64,000 nt of DNA from positions 1,550,001 through 1,614,000 of the forward strand of contig NZ_QTSU01000001.1 of the NCBI RefSeq assembly GCF_003382365.1, written 5' to 3'. Each line of letters opens with the position of its first letter. Position 1 is the first letter of the stretch. Origin of the DNA: Lysobacter silvisoli. GTDB taxonomy: Bacteria; Pseudomonadota; Gammaproteobacteria; Xanthomonadales; Xanthomonadaceae. Below the pieces are notes generated by a model. The model was given only the letters and a program-made list of their open reading frames with translations. It did not search any database and had not been told where the DNA came from. A program made the translations under genes and the position numbers. This document shows positions 55,644 to 64,000 of the stretch, in pieces.

Positions 55644-56693
55644 TCAGCGCGCCGCGCTGCCGGTGGCGGCCGGCTGCGCCGGTGCAGGTGCGGCAGGCAT
55701 CACGTCGGCGGTACCCGGCGCGCAGGCCGAGCACAGGCGCTCGATCTTGTAGCCCTTGGCGCGCAGCTTTTCGACCAGGCCGTCGTTGCCGAGCAGGTGC
55801 AGCGCGCCCACCACCACCAGGGTGTCGTCGCCGCGCTTGGACTGGTCCAGCATCTTCTGCAGCTGCGGCAACCAGGCGTCGTTGCGCTCGACGTTGACGA
55901 TGCGATAGGTCTGCGGCGCCTTGGTCCGCATCTCGGCGCCGGTCAGCGCGTCGAGCTTGGCCGTGTCGCCGTCGCGCCAGGCGTTGTGCATGTCGGCGAC
56001 CATGCCGGGCATCTGCTCCGGACGGCTGAGGAAATCGTCCAGGCCCGCGACCTGCTCGGCCATCGGCGAGCCGTCCAGCACCGCCAGCTGCGCGTCCATG
56101 GTTTCCAGGCCGCCGGTGGGCTTGCCGGCTTCGGCGGCGCGCTTCATCAGGTGCAGGTCCAGGCCCTGCTGCGGGCTGAAGCCCATGGCCTGGGCCACGC
56201 CCAGGAACAGCGACAGGTTCACGAACCAGGGTTCGTAGTTGTCCAGCGCCGATACCGGCACGCCCTGCTTGCCCATCAGGCGCGAGAGCTTTTCGTGCAG
56301 CTCGCCGGGCAGCACCTGGCTCAGCTTGCGGCCGTCGCTGTAGCCGGCCGCGGCCAGGAACTTGGGCGCGGCGCCCGGATCGTTCATCTGCTCCGGCGGC
56401 ACTTCGAACACCAGCTTGTCGGCGGCGGCGAAGGCCGCGTCGATGTCGGGCGAGAGCGGGTAGTCGTCGCTCTTGAGCAGGTGGAACGACCCCAGCACGT
56501 AGATCGCGTTGTCCGCGTCGGACACCTTCCACAGCAGCGGCACCGGCGGCGCCTTCGCCGCGGTCGCGGACGCAGGCGCGGTGACGGGCTTGGCGGCGGG
56601 CTTGACGTCCTGAGCCGAAGCGGTGGCCAGCGACAGCGCGCCGGCGAGCAGGACCGGCGGCAGCGCGCGGACGAGGAAGGGTCGGAGCAACAT
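55644..56693 (-). CDS. TraB/GumN-family exported protein
   Basis: The 349-aa protein has a signal peptide ending at ATASAQ. The TraB/GumN fold follows: PLLWKVSDADNAIYVLGSFHLLKSDDYPL (metal-binding GxxH), ADKLVFEVPP, GLDLHLMKRAAEAGKPTGGLETMDAQLAVLD, and VVVGALHLLGNDGLVEKLRAKGY at the C-terminal side. These proteins resemble Tiki-type metalloproteases; activity is inferred. The ATG at 56693 begins the signal peptide. It lies at the end of the nnr-mutL run, 67 nt after the DUF1684 gene. Confidence 0.88.
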   Translation of the reverse strand: MLLRPFLVRALPPVLLAGALSLATASAQDVKPAAKPVTAPASATAAKAPPVPLLWKVSDADNAIYVLGSFHLLKSDDYPLSPDIDAAFAAADKLVFEVPPEQMNDPGAAPKFLAAAGYSDGRKLSQVLPGELHEKLSRLMGKQGVPVSALDNYEPWFVNLSLFLGVAQAMGFSPQQGLDLHLMKRAAEAGKPTGGLETMDAQLAVLDGSPMAEQVAGLDDFLSRPEQMPGMVADMHNAWRDGDTAKLDALTGAEMRTKAPQTYRIVNVERNDAWLPQLQKMLDQSKRGDDTLVVVGALHLLGNDGLVEKLRAKGYKIERLCSACAPGTADVMPAAPAPAQPAATGSAAR

Positions 56694-56759
56694 GCGGTCG
56701 GTCCTGGCGAATGGAGGCGCGCCCATCGCGGGCGCGCGCGGAATCACGATGCTACAGGC

Positions 56760-57764
56760 TCAATGCGCAGCGTAGGCCTTTTCGCCCGCGGTGATCGCCA
56801 GATCCAGGCGATTTTCCGCCGGCGGCAACGGGCAGGTGGCGAAGGCGGTGAACGCGCACGGCGGGTTGTAGGCCTTGTTGAAGTCCAGCGGCACGCGGCC
56901 GCCGATGCCGGGCTTGGGCGCGTCCAGGAAGCGGCCCGCGCCGTAGCTGCCGTGGCCGTTGGTGCGGTCGGCGAACACCAGGAACAGGCTGTCGCCGCCC
57001 TCGTCCAGGGCTTCGATGCGATAGCTCTTGCCGTCGCGCTCGAACTCGACGTAGCCCGGGTTGGGCACCTGCTCGGTGGTGCCGACGATGTTGGCGATGG
57101 CGATGGTCTTGCCCGGCGGATGGGCGACGAACTTGCTGTCCACCACCCAGCCCGCGTCGGCCTGCCAGTACGGGATGTCCTTGAAGCCGGTGCGGGTGGG
57201 CGCGTCGGCGTGGCGCACGCGCAGGGCGTAGCGGTCGCCGCGCTTGATCACGGTCAGGATGCCCTTGCCCTCGTCGAAGCCCAGCTTGCTGGGGCCGGCG
57301 GGATCGGCGTCGGTGCGCAGCGTGGCCGCGCCCTTCAGCGGTTGGTCGTCCAGGGTCAGCGCGCTGCCGTTCTCGGGGACGAAACGCACGCTGCCGTTTT
57401 TCTTCAGATCGATCATGCCGAAGTGGCCGGGGCCCATGGTCAGGCGGATGCCGTTGTCGCGGTCGCTGCCGAAGTAATGCGGGCCCGGGTCCAGCCAGTG
57501 CAGGCCGATCAGGCTGGACCAGCCGTCGGGCTTGGTCAGGTTGGCCTTGCGCTGGTCGCGCCAGACCTGCTGCTCGCCGACGAAGGCGGCGCTGGTCGCG
57601 GCCGAGGGCTTGGCTTCGGCCTCGGTGCTGGCGCTGTCGCCGGCATCGGCGGCATCCAGGTCGCTTTCGGAACGCCCGCCGCCGCAGGCCGACAGCGCCA
57701 GGACCAGGGCGATGGGAAACAGCAGGTGCGGCGCTTTCGGCAGCCAGGGGTACGGCAGTCGCAT
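56760..57764 (-). CDS. DUF1684 lipoprotein
   Basis: The 334-aa protein has a lipoprotein signal (lipobox LSAC near residue 26) and the DUF1684 sequence: VWRDQRKANLTKPDGWSSLIGLHWLDPGPHYFGSDRDN, YWQADAGWVVDSKFVAHPPGKTI, YGAGRFLDAPKP, RVPLDFNKAYNPPCAFTAFATCPLPPAENRL. Function unknown. Its start is 2 nt after the mutL stop, so it is co-transcribed. The ATG at 57764 begins the lipoprotein signal. Confidence 0.9.
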   Translation of the reverse strand: MRLPYPWLPKAPHLLFPIALVLALSACGGGRSESDLDAADAGDSASTEAEAKPSAATSAAFVGEQQVWRDQRKANLTKPDGWSSLIGLHWLDPGPHYFGSDRDNGIRLTMGPGHFGMIDLKKNGSVRFVPENGSALTLDDQPLKGAATLRTDADPAGPSKLGFDEGKGILTVIKRGDRYALRVRHADAPTRTGFKDIPYWQADAGWVVDSKFVAHPPGKTIAIANIVGTTEQVPNPGYVEFERDGKSYRIEALDEGGDSLFLVFADRTNGHGSYGAGRFLDAPKPGIGGRVPLDFNKAYNPPCAFTAFATCPLPPAENRLDLAITAGEKAYAAH

Positions 57765-57766
57765 GC

Positions 57767-59611
57767 TCAACGTCCTCGCAGGAACCAGCGGTCGATTTCG
57801 GACAGGCTGAAGCGCGCCCAGGTCGGCCGGCCGTGATTGCATTGGCCGGAACGCTCGGTCGCTTCCATTTCGCGCAGCAGCGCGTTCATTTCGGGCAGGG
57901 TCAGGCGGCGGTTGGCGCGCACCGCGCCGTGGCAGGCCATGGTCGCCAGCAGTTCGTCGCGCGCAGCGGCCACGCGCCGCGATTCGCCGTGCTCGCGCAG
58001 GTCAGCCAGCACGTCGCGCAGCAGCGCTTCCACGTCGCCGTGGGCAAGCAGCGCGGGCACGCTGCGCAGGGTCAGCGACTGCGGGCCGCTGCGGGTCACG
58101 TCGAAACCCAGCGCGGCCAGGGTCGGCGCCTCGCGTTCGGCCACGTCGGCCTCGCGCTCGGACACCGCCAGCGCGGCCGGCACCAGCAAGGGCTGGGTGC
58201 GCAGGCCCTCGCCGTCGTGGGCGTGCTTGAGCTTTTCGTAGCCGATGCGCTCGTGCGCGGCGTGCATGTCGATCACGATCAGGCCGTCGGCGGTTTCGGC
58301 CAGCACGTAGATGCCGTGCAACTGGGCGATGGCGTAGCCCAGCGGCGGCAGGCTGGCGTCGTCGCTGTGTGGCAGCGCCGGGTGCGGCGCCGGGCCGTCC
58401 AGGCCCGCCGGCGGCGCGTAGGCCTCGCCCGCGGGCGCGGGTGCACCGTAGGCGAGCTCGGCGCGCGGCGCGCCGTACAGCGCGGCGTAGCCGGCGCGGG
58501 TCTCCTCAACCTGCAGGCCCAGCGGACGCGTGGGCACGCGCCAGTTGTAGTCCGGCCGCGCGGCCTGCGCGGGGTCGTAAGCCGGTTGCGCATCGGCCAC
58601 GCCCACGGCGCTGCCGGCGCGGGTTTCGGCCAGCGCGTCGTGCAAGGTGCGGTAGACGAAGTCGTGGATCAGGCGCGAATCGCGGAAGCGCACCTCGTGC
58701 TTGGCCGGATGCACGTTGACGTCGACCCGGCGCGGATCCAGCTCCAGGAACAGCACGTAGGCCGGCTGGCGGCCGTGGAACAGCACGTCGGCATAGGCCT
58801 GCTTGACCGCATGGGCGATGCTGCGGTCGCGCACCGCGCGGCCGTTGACGTAGAGGTACTGCTGATCGGCGCTGGCGCGGTTGTAGGCCGGCTGCGCGAT
58901 CCAGCCGTGCAAACGCAGGCCGGCGCCGCTGTGATCCACGCGCAGCGCGTTGCGCGCGAACTCCTCGCCCAGGGTCTCGTTGATGCGCACGTCCGAGAGC
59001 AGATCGCCCTCGCCTTTCCAGCGCCGCGAGGCCTTGCCGTTGTGCGAGACGCGCAGCTCCACATCGGGGCGCGCCAGGGCCAGCTGGCGCAGCCATTCCT
59101 CGATGTGGCTGAGCTCCGTGCGCTCGGCCTTGAGGAACTTGCGCCGCGCGGGCACGTTGAAGAACAGGTCGCGCACTTCCACCGTGGTGCCCTGCGGGTG
59201 CGGCTTGGGCGCTACCTCGCCGAGGCGTCCGCCGTCGATCTCCAGCGCGGCGCCATGCTCGGCGCCGTTGCGGCGCGAGATCAGGGCGAAGCGGCTGACC
59301 GAAGCGATCGAGGGCAAGGCCTCGCCGCGGAAGCCCAGGGTGGCCACGCCCTCCAGATCGTCCAGCGAGGCGATCTTGCTGGTGGCATGACGCGACACCG
59401 CCAGCGGCAGCTCCTCGGCGGCGATGCCGGCGCCGTCGTCGCGGATGCGGATCAGCCGCGCGCCGCCCTCTTCCAGGTCGATGTCGACGCGGGTGGCACC
59501 GGCGTCGAGCGCGTTCTCCACCAGTTCCTTGACCACCGACGCGGGCCGTTCCACGACCTCGCCTGCGGCGATCTGGTTGATGAGGGTGTCGGGGAGCTGG
59601 CGGATGGGCAC
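57767..59611 (-). CDS. mutL: DNA mismatch repair protein MutL (with endonuclease-type motif)
   Basis: The 614-aa GHKL ATPase mediates mismatch repair after MutS binding. The N-terminal ATPase domain has [37 protein letters not shown] and [16 protein letters not shown] Pro/Ala-rich linker leads to the C-terminal dimerisation domain. There [12 protein letters not shown] (from D448) fits the DQHA(X)2E(X)4E endonuclease motif with M for Q, as in organisms without MutH. It follows the amidase gene in the classic nnr-tsaE-ami-mutL order. Confidence 0.95.
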   Translation of the reverse strand: MPIRQLPDTLINQIAAGEVVERPASVVKELVENALDAGATRVDIDLEEGGARLIRIRDDGAGIAAEELPLAVSRHATSKIASLDDLEGVATLGFRGEALPSIASVSRFALISRRNGAEHGAALEIDGGRLGEVAPKPHPQGTTVEVRDLFFNVPARRKFLKAERTELSHIEEWLRQLALARPDVELRVSHNGKASRRWKGEGDLLSDVRINETLGEEFARNALRVDHSGAGLRLHGWIAQPAYNRASADQQYLYVNGRAVRDRSIAHAVKQAYADVLFHGRQPAYVLFLELDPRRVDVNVHPAKHEVRFRDSRLIHDFVYRTLHDALAETRAGSAVGVADAQPAYDPAQAARPDYNWRVPTRPLGLQVEETRAGYAALYGAPRAELAYGAPAPAGEAYAPPAGLDGPAPHPALPHSDDASLPPLGYAIAQLHGIYVLAETADGLIVIDMHAAHERIGYEKLKHAHDGEGLRTQPLLVPAALAVSEREADVAEREAPTLAALGFDVTRSGPQSLTLRSVPALLAHGDVEALLRDVLADLREHGESRRVAAARDELLATMACHGAVRANRRLTLPEMNALLREMEATERSGQCNHGRPTWARFSLSEIDRWFLRGR

Positions 59612-59749
59612 GGGGGACGGATCGGTCGCGGCGGCGCAGTGGCGCCTGATACCCGACGATCATAGCCGCTGCCCCACGGCCTCCGCGATCCGCAGTTTGC
59701 GATTCTGTGTCGCAGTCTCGCATCGCCGCCGCGCGGGGCGGCGGAAGGC

Positions 59750-61363
59750 TTAGGGACTGCCGCCGCCGGCGCCGACCAGGGCGGCGGTGGGCGGCGCCTG
59801 GGCGCGCGCGGCGTACAGGGTGCCCGGCGGCGGCTGGCGGGTGAAGTAGGTGTTGACGCCGTCCAGCACCGCGCGCGCCAGCGCGCGCTGGTGGGCGGGG
59901 TCGGTCAGGCGGCGCTCTTCTTCCGGGTTGGAGATGAAGGCGGTCTCGACCAGCATGGCCGGCATGTCCGAGGTGCGCAGCACCGCGAAGTTGGCGCGTT
60001 CGATCCGCGGCTTGTGGTTGTAGCCCACGCGCTTGAGGCCATCCAGCACGTGGCTGGCGGCATCTTCGGAGGCCTTCATGTGGCCGCTCTGGGTCAGGTC
60101 CAGCAGCACCGAGGTCAGGGTGTTGTCGGCTTCCTGCAGGCGCACGCCGCCGACCAGGTCGGAGGCGTTTTCCTTGTCGGCCAGCCAGCGCGCGCGCTGC
60201 GAGGACGCGCCCTTGAGCGAGAGCACGTAGACCGAGGAGCCCTTGGCCGCGCGGTTTTCGGCCGCGTCGGCGTGGATCGACACGAACATGTCGGCCTTGG
60301 CCTGGCGCGCCAGCTGGGCGCGGCGCGGCAGCGGAATGAACACGTCGCTGTCGCGGGTCAGGTAGGCCTTGAGACCGGGCGTGGCGTTGATCTGGCGCGC
60401 GAGCTCGCGCGCGATCGCCAGGGTCACGTCCTTCTCGCGCTTGCCGGCCTGGCCGATCGCGCCGGGGTCCTGGCCGCCGTGACCGGCGTCGATGGCGATG
60501 ATCAGCGGACGCATGCCGCGGCCGCGCATCACGTCCTTCATGGTCTTGACCGCGTCGGGCGGCGTGGCCTCGGCCATCGCCGGCGGCGGCGGCACGGTGG
60601 CGGCGCCCGGCATCGGCGTGGGTACGCCGGTGGCGATGCGGGTGGGCACGCCGGTGGCGATGGTGGTTTGCACCGGCGGTGCGGTGTTGTTCGTCACCGT
60701 GGCCACCGAGGGTGCGGTAGCGCCAGGAGCGGCGGTAGACGGCGTGTTCGCCGGCGCGGCAGCGCTACGCGCTGCCAGTTCCGAAATCAGGCGCGTGGTC
60801 GCGGCGGCCGAAGCGGCGGCCTGATCGACGCCGCGCGTTTCCGACACCACGTTCGCGGTGGTCGCGCCGGACGCGGCCGGCGGCGGCACGGCGTTGGCAG
60901 CCGGCGTCTGCGCCGCAGGAGCTTGGGGGTTGGCGGCAACGGCCTGCGAGGCCGGCTCGCCGTCGCCCGGCCATTCCAGCACCAGGCGCGCGCCGTCGGC
61001 GGCGGTCTCGATGCGCGGCTTCAGCGCGGCCACGGGCTGGGCCAGGTCGAACACCACGCGCACGGTGCCCGGCGCGGGCTGGCCGGTACGCACCGACTTG
61101 ACGATGCCGGCACCGGCCGGCAGGCGCAGGCCCTTGGCCAGGCTGGACGCAGGCAGGTCCACGGCCAGGCGGTCGGGGCCCTTGAGCGAAATGAGCTTGA
61201 ATTCGGTGCCGCGATCCAGGGCGATCTCGGCGCGCGTGCCGGTGGCGCCGGTGCCGAGCTGCAAGCCTTTGATTTCGCTGGCATGGGCAAGGTTCCACGC
61301 CAGCGCGGCCAACAGGGCCAGGCCGAGCAGGAATTTCTGAACGGTGACGGCCTTGACGCGCAT
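59750..61363 (-). CDS. N-acetylmuramoyl-L-alanine amidase with AMIN domain
   Basis: The 537-aa periplasmic hydrolase cuts between muramic acid and the stem peptide during cell separation. A signal peptide is followed by an AMIN domain (IKGLQLGTGATGTRAEIALD to about VVFDLAQPV). A long Ala/Thr/Pro linker leads to the Amidase_3 domain: IAIDAGHGGQDPGAIG, REKDVTLAIA, FVSIHADAAENRAAKG and AMLVETAFISNPEEE, which hold the zinc ligands. A C-terminal LysM domain, as in E. coli AmiB, is not seen. The ATG at 61363 starts the signal peptide. AmiB/AmiC-like by context. Confidence 0.92.
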   Translation of the reverse strand: MRVKAVTVQKFLLGLALLAALAWNLAHASEIKGLQLGTGATGTRAEIALDRGTEFKLISLKGPDRLAVDLPASSLAKGLRLPAGAGIVKSVRTGQPAPGTVRVVFDLAQPVAALKPRIETAADGARLVLEWPGDGEPASQAVAANPQAPAAQTPAANAVPPPAASGATTANVVSETRGVDQAAASAAATTRLISELAARSAAAPANTPSTAAPGATAPSVATVTNNTAPPVQTTIATGVPTRIATGVPTPMPGAATVPPPPAMAEATPPDAVKTMKDVMRGRGMRPLIIAIDAGHGGQDPGAIGQAGKREKDVTLAIARELARQINATPGLKAYLTRDSDVFIPLPRRAQLARQAKADMFVSIHADAAENRAAKGSSVYVLSLKGASSQRARWLADKENASDLVGGVRLQEADNTLTSVLLDLTQSGHMKASEDAASHVLDGLKRVGYNHKPRIERANFAVLRTSDMPAMLVETAFISNPEEERRLTDPAHQRALARAVLDGVNTYFTRQPPPGTLYAARAQAPPTAALVGAGGGSP

Positions 61364-61450
61364 GGTCGGTAATAAAGCACCGGCGCCGAGGAATTGCAAG
61401 CACTTTTTCCTTAGGAATCCGGCACCTGCCGACACTTCCTAGGGTTTCGT

Positions 61451-61939
61451 TCACAAGTCCGCCGCAAGCTCCCGGCCAGCCGCCCGGGCCCAAGCCAAGC
61501 CCGCCGCCGAGGCCCCCAGCAGGCGGGCCGAGCGCCCCTCCCCGTCCACGGCCAGTTCCACCCGCAGGTCCGCGGCCGGCAGGGCGCCGCCGCCGCGGTC
61601 GGGCCATTCGATCAGCCACAGCACGGCCTCGTCGCCGTCCAGGCCCAGGAATTCCAGCTCGCCGGCATCGCCGATGCGGTACAGGTCCAGGTGCCAGGCC
61701 TCGCCGCCGGCGCTCAAGGGATAGCGTTCGACCAGGGTGTAGGTCGGGCTGCGGATCGCGCCTTGCACGCCCAGCGCGCGCAACAGCGCACGCGCGAGGG
61801 TGGATTTGCCGGCGCCCAGATCGCCGCTGAGGTGCACCACCGCTTGCGCCGGGCGCGTGCGCGCGAGCGCGGCGCCCAAAGCGTCGGTCGCGTCGGCGTC
61901 GCGCAGCGTCAACGCGATCGGTTCGTGCGCGGCAGTCAT
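61451..61939 (-). CDS. tsaE: tRNA threonylcarbamoyladenosine biosynthesis ATPase TsaE
   Basis: The 162-aa protein is needed for t6A modification of tRNA with TsaBD. The Walker A loop is GDLGAGKST, followed by RALLRALGVQGAIRSPTYTLVERY, WHLDLYRIGDAGELEFLGLD and LIEWPDR. Its ATG overlaps the nnr stop by 4 nt. Confidence 0.95.
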   Translation of the reverse strand: MTAAHEPIALTLRDADATDALGAALARTRPAQAVVHLSGDLGAGKSTLARALLRALGVQGAIRSPTYTLVERYPLSAGGEAWHLDLYRIGDAGELEFLGLDGDEAVLWLIEWPDRGGGALPAADLRVELAVDGEGRSARLLGASAAGLAWARAAGRELAADL

Positions 61940-63438
61940 CGATGGTTCTCCTGCGGATTGGCCAAACGCCGCAACCACGGCATCAGATCGCTGGGCAGCA
62001 AGCCGCGCTCGCCGCCTTCTTGCGCTGCGGCGTCGCCGGCGGCGGAGTGCAGCAAGGCGCCGCATGCCGCCGCATCGTAAGCCTCCAGTCCTTGTGCGCG
62101 CAGTGCGGCGATCGTACCGCTGAGCACGTCGCCCATGCCGCCCACGGCCATGCCGGGATTGCCGGCGGCGATGACGACGACGGGATCTTGCGGCGACGCC
62201 ACCAGCGTGCCGGCGCCTTTGAGCACCACCACGCAACCGTAGCGGTCGCACAAGGCCCGCACAGCGGCATAGCGGTCGGCCTGCACTTGCGCGGTGTCGG
62301 TGCCCAGCAGGCGCGCGGCTTCGCCGGGGTGCGGCGTGAGCACGCTATCGCCGCGCAGTCGGCGCGGCTGCTGCGCGAGCAGATTCAAGGCATCGGCGTC
62401 GAGCAGCAGCGGCCGCGCCGCCTCGATGGCGGCGGCGTACATCGCCCTGCCCCATTCGCCTTGACCCAGTCCGGGGCCGAGCGCGACGGCATCGGCGCGC
62501 GCCAGCGCATCCTGCACATCCGCCGCGTTGCCCGCCGCCCGTGGCATCGCTTCGGGCAACCGCGCCAGCAAGGGCGCAACGTGTTCGGCTTGGGTAATCG
62601 CCTCGACCAGACCGGCACCGCTGCGCAGCGCCGAGTGCGCGCACAGCACGATCGCTCCGCCACTGCCGTAATCGCCGCCGATGCACAGCACGCGGCCGTT
62701 GCGACCCTTGTGGCTGTTGCGCGCGCGCGGCGCCAACCAGCGACCCAGATCGCCGGCGTGGAGCAGGCGCGCGCGCGGCGATCGATCGAACGCATCGCCG
62801 TCGAGTTGCAGATCGGCCAGTGCGATTTCGCCTACGTGATCCAAGGCCGCGCCCGTGCGCAAGCCGCTTTTGCGGGCGATGAATTCCAGCGTGGCTGTGG
62901 CGACGACCGCAGGCGCATACGCGGCACCGCCATCGGCATCCACGCCGCTGGGCACGTCCAAGGCGAGCACCGGTGCCGACTGCGTGTTGATCGCCTCGAT
63001 CAGGAGCGCCGCATCGGCGTCGGGTGCGCGCGACAGGCCGATGCCGAACAACGCGTCCACCACCACGTCGGCCTGCCAAGGCGCGCCTGCGTGCTCCGAG
63101 ATCGGGCCGCCCGCCGCTGCGTATTCCTGCGCTGCGCGGCGCGCCAAGTCGCTACGCGGCGCATGCGCGGGCAGGCGCAACACCTGCGCCGTGCGGCCGG
63201 CCAATCGCGCATGCATCGCCAGCACATAGCCATCGCCACCATTGTTGCCGGGCCCGCAGACCACCACGATGCGCTGCGCCTGCGGCCAGCGCCGCAGCAG
63301 TTCGCGCCAGGCGGCGGCGCCCGCGCGGCGCATCAATTCGAACGCATCGCCCAGCTGCTGCGCCGCGCGCGCTTCGGCGGCGCGCAGCGCTGCGGCGTCG
63401 TAGAGGGCGGAATCGGAGGGGAATGCGGCCGTGGGCAT
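61936..63438 (-). CDS. nnr: bifunctional NAD(P)H-hydrate epimerase / ADP-dependent dehydratase
   Basis: The 500-aa enzyme repairs hydrated NAD(P)H. The N-terminal YjeF epimerase domain has VVCGPGNNGGDGYVLAMHARL and VDALFGIGLSR. The C-terminal ribokinase-like dehydratase domain has RNSHKGRNGRVLCIGGDYGSGGAIVL, VLTPHPGEAARLLG, VVLKGAGTLVASP and GNPGMAVGGMGDVLSG. It heads the leftward nnr-tsaE-amidase-mutL-DUF1684-TraB run and is divergent to queG. Confidence 0.96.
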   Translation of the reverse strand: MPTAAFPSDSALYDAAALRAAEARAAQQLGDAFELMRRAGAAAWRELLRRWPQAQRIVVVCGPGNNGGDGYVLAMHARLAGRTAQVLRLPAHAPRSDLARRAAQEYAAAGGPISEHAGAPWQADVVVDALFGIGLSRAPDADAALLIEAINTQSAPVLALDVPSGVDADGGAAYAPAVVATATLEFIARKSGLRTGAALDHVGEIALADLQLDGDAFDRSPRARLLHAGDLGRWLAPRARNSHKGRNGRVLCIGGDYGSGGAIVLCAHSALRSGAGLVEAITQAEHVAPLLARLPEAMPRAAGNAADVQDALARADAVALGPGLGQGEWGRAMYAAAIEAARPLLLDADALNLLAQQPRRLRGDSVLTPHPGEAARLLGTDTAQVQADRYAAVRALCDRYGCVVVLKGAGTLVASPQDPVVVIAAGNPGMAVGGMGDVLSGTIAALRAQGLEAYDAAACGALLHSAAGDAAAQEGGERGLLPSDLMPWLRRLANPQENHR

Positions 63439-63463
63439 CGCCGGATTCTATACTTGCCGCACC

Positions 63464-64000
63464 GTGAGCCCGCAGCCTGCCAGCCCCGATACCGCCACCG
63501 CGCCCGACTACGCGGCGCTGGGCCTGCGCATCCGCGCGCTGGCGCGCGAGCTGGGTTTCCAGCGCTGCGGCGTCGCCGGCATCGAGCTGGGGCCGGACGA
63601 GGACTACCTGCGCGACTGGCTGGCTCAGGGGCTGTACGGCTCGATGGACTGGATGGCCCGCCATGGCGAGCTGCGCGCGCGGCCGCAGGCACTGATCCCC
63701 GGCACCCTGCGGGTGATCTCGGTGGGCCTGGACTACGGTCGCAACGACGACGAGGACGCCTGGGCGACTCTGGCCGACGGCGACCGCGCCTATGTCGCCC
63801 GCTACGCTCTGGGCCGCGACTACCACAAGCTGATGCGGCAGCGCCTGCAGCGCCTGGCCGACCGCATCGCCGAGGCGGTGGGGCCGTTCGGCCACCGTGT
63901 GTTCGTGGACTCCGCGCCGGTGCTGGAGCGCGCGCTGGCGCGCAACGCCGGCCTGGGCTGGATCGGCAAGCACACCTGCCTGATCGACAAGGACGGCGGC
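63464..64000 (+). CDS. queG: epoxyqueuosine reductase, N-terminal part (runs off the right edge)
   Basis: The first 179 codons are in the window, starting from a GTG at 63464. The blocks LGFQRCGVAGIELGPDEDYLRDWLAQGLYGSMDWMARHGELRARPQALIPGTLRVISVGLDY, RYALGRDYHKLMRQRL and DSAPVLERALARNAGLGWIGKHTCLI are the QueG cobalamin-binding and catalytic region, with the conserved D in DSAPVLE. It reduces epoxyqueuosine in tRNA to queuosine. The gene is divergent from nnr. Confidence 0.95.
   Translation, partial: MSPQPASPDTATAPDYAALGLRIRALARELGFQRCGVAGIELGPDEDYLRDWLAQGLYGSMDWMARHGELRARPQALIPGTLRVISVGLDYGRNDDEDAWATLADGDRAYVARYALGRDYHKLMRQRLQRLADRIAEAVGPFGHRVFVDSAPVLERALARNAGLGWIGKHTCLIDKDGG

Noticed and set aside
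1-64000. tRNA, rRNA, integrase, transposase or attachment sites
   Set aside because: Looked for, especially at the edges of the 5-15 kb and 38-52 kb accessory blocks; nothing with convincing sequence was seen.

Overview
The window is GC-rich chromosomal DNA from a gammaproteobacterium of the Xanthomonadaceae (Lysobacteraceae), most likely Lysobacter or a close relative. The basis is gene order (prmB, methyltransferase, aroC, 2-hydroxyacid dehydrogenase, asd, fimV; nnr-tsaE-ami-mutL with queG divergent), an effector tail of the XVIPCD type used by the bacteria-killing T4SS of this family, TonB-dependent receptors, and the family's dispersed REP/MITE repeats. The genus is inferred from style and was not tested by any search.

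Left part (0-15 kb): a leftward housekeeping run (prmB, a frameshifted methyltransferase, aroC, a 2-hydroxyacid dehydrogenase, asd, start of fimV) is followed upstream by an accessory zone. In its own reading direction that zone holds virB5- and virB6-like T4SS genes, a secreted DUF4189 protein, a decayed copy of a four-helix membrane protein, a Sel1-like protein, a polyglycine secreted protein, and the intact membrane protein. Several of these genes are visibly AT-richer than their surroundings. After a divergent sco1-psd pair comes a leftward two-gene unit: a lipoprotein and a 541-aa protein with a lysozyme-like N-terminus and an XVIPCD-like C-terminus. I read it as a T4SS immunity/effector pair.

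Middle (15-38 kb): mostly ordinary metabolism and envelope genes. These are a YhhN-family protein, an MltD-like transglycosylase, a DUF853 ATPase, an NlpE-like lipoprotein, greB, a GNAT, a DUF4010 protein and rimO. A 5-oxoproline (pyroglutamate) utilisation set follows: dienelactone hydrolase-HIT-pxpB-pxpC, then pxpA with its DUF969/DUF979 transporter. The set is interrupted by a frameshifted Ser/Thr kinase-TPR gene and a DUF885 lipoprotein. RDD, dcd and apbC/mrp follow on the minus strand.

Right part (38-64 kb): between apbC/mrp and metG, which are divergent neighbours in many gammaproteobacteria, sits about 14 kb of accessory DNA. It has a two-polypeptide RHS toxin system, whose second protein ends in an ART-HYD1-like toxin domain, with an overlapping candidate immunity gene. 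It also has two paralogous TonB-dependent receptors sharing a promoter-proximal motif, and a DUF2147 protein. The window closes with metG-rnfB and the leftward nnr-tsaE-amidase-mutL-DUF1684-TraB run, with queG starting at the right edge. No rRNA, tRNA, CRISPR array, integrase or insertion sequence was recognised.
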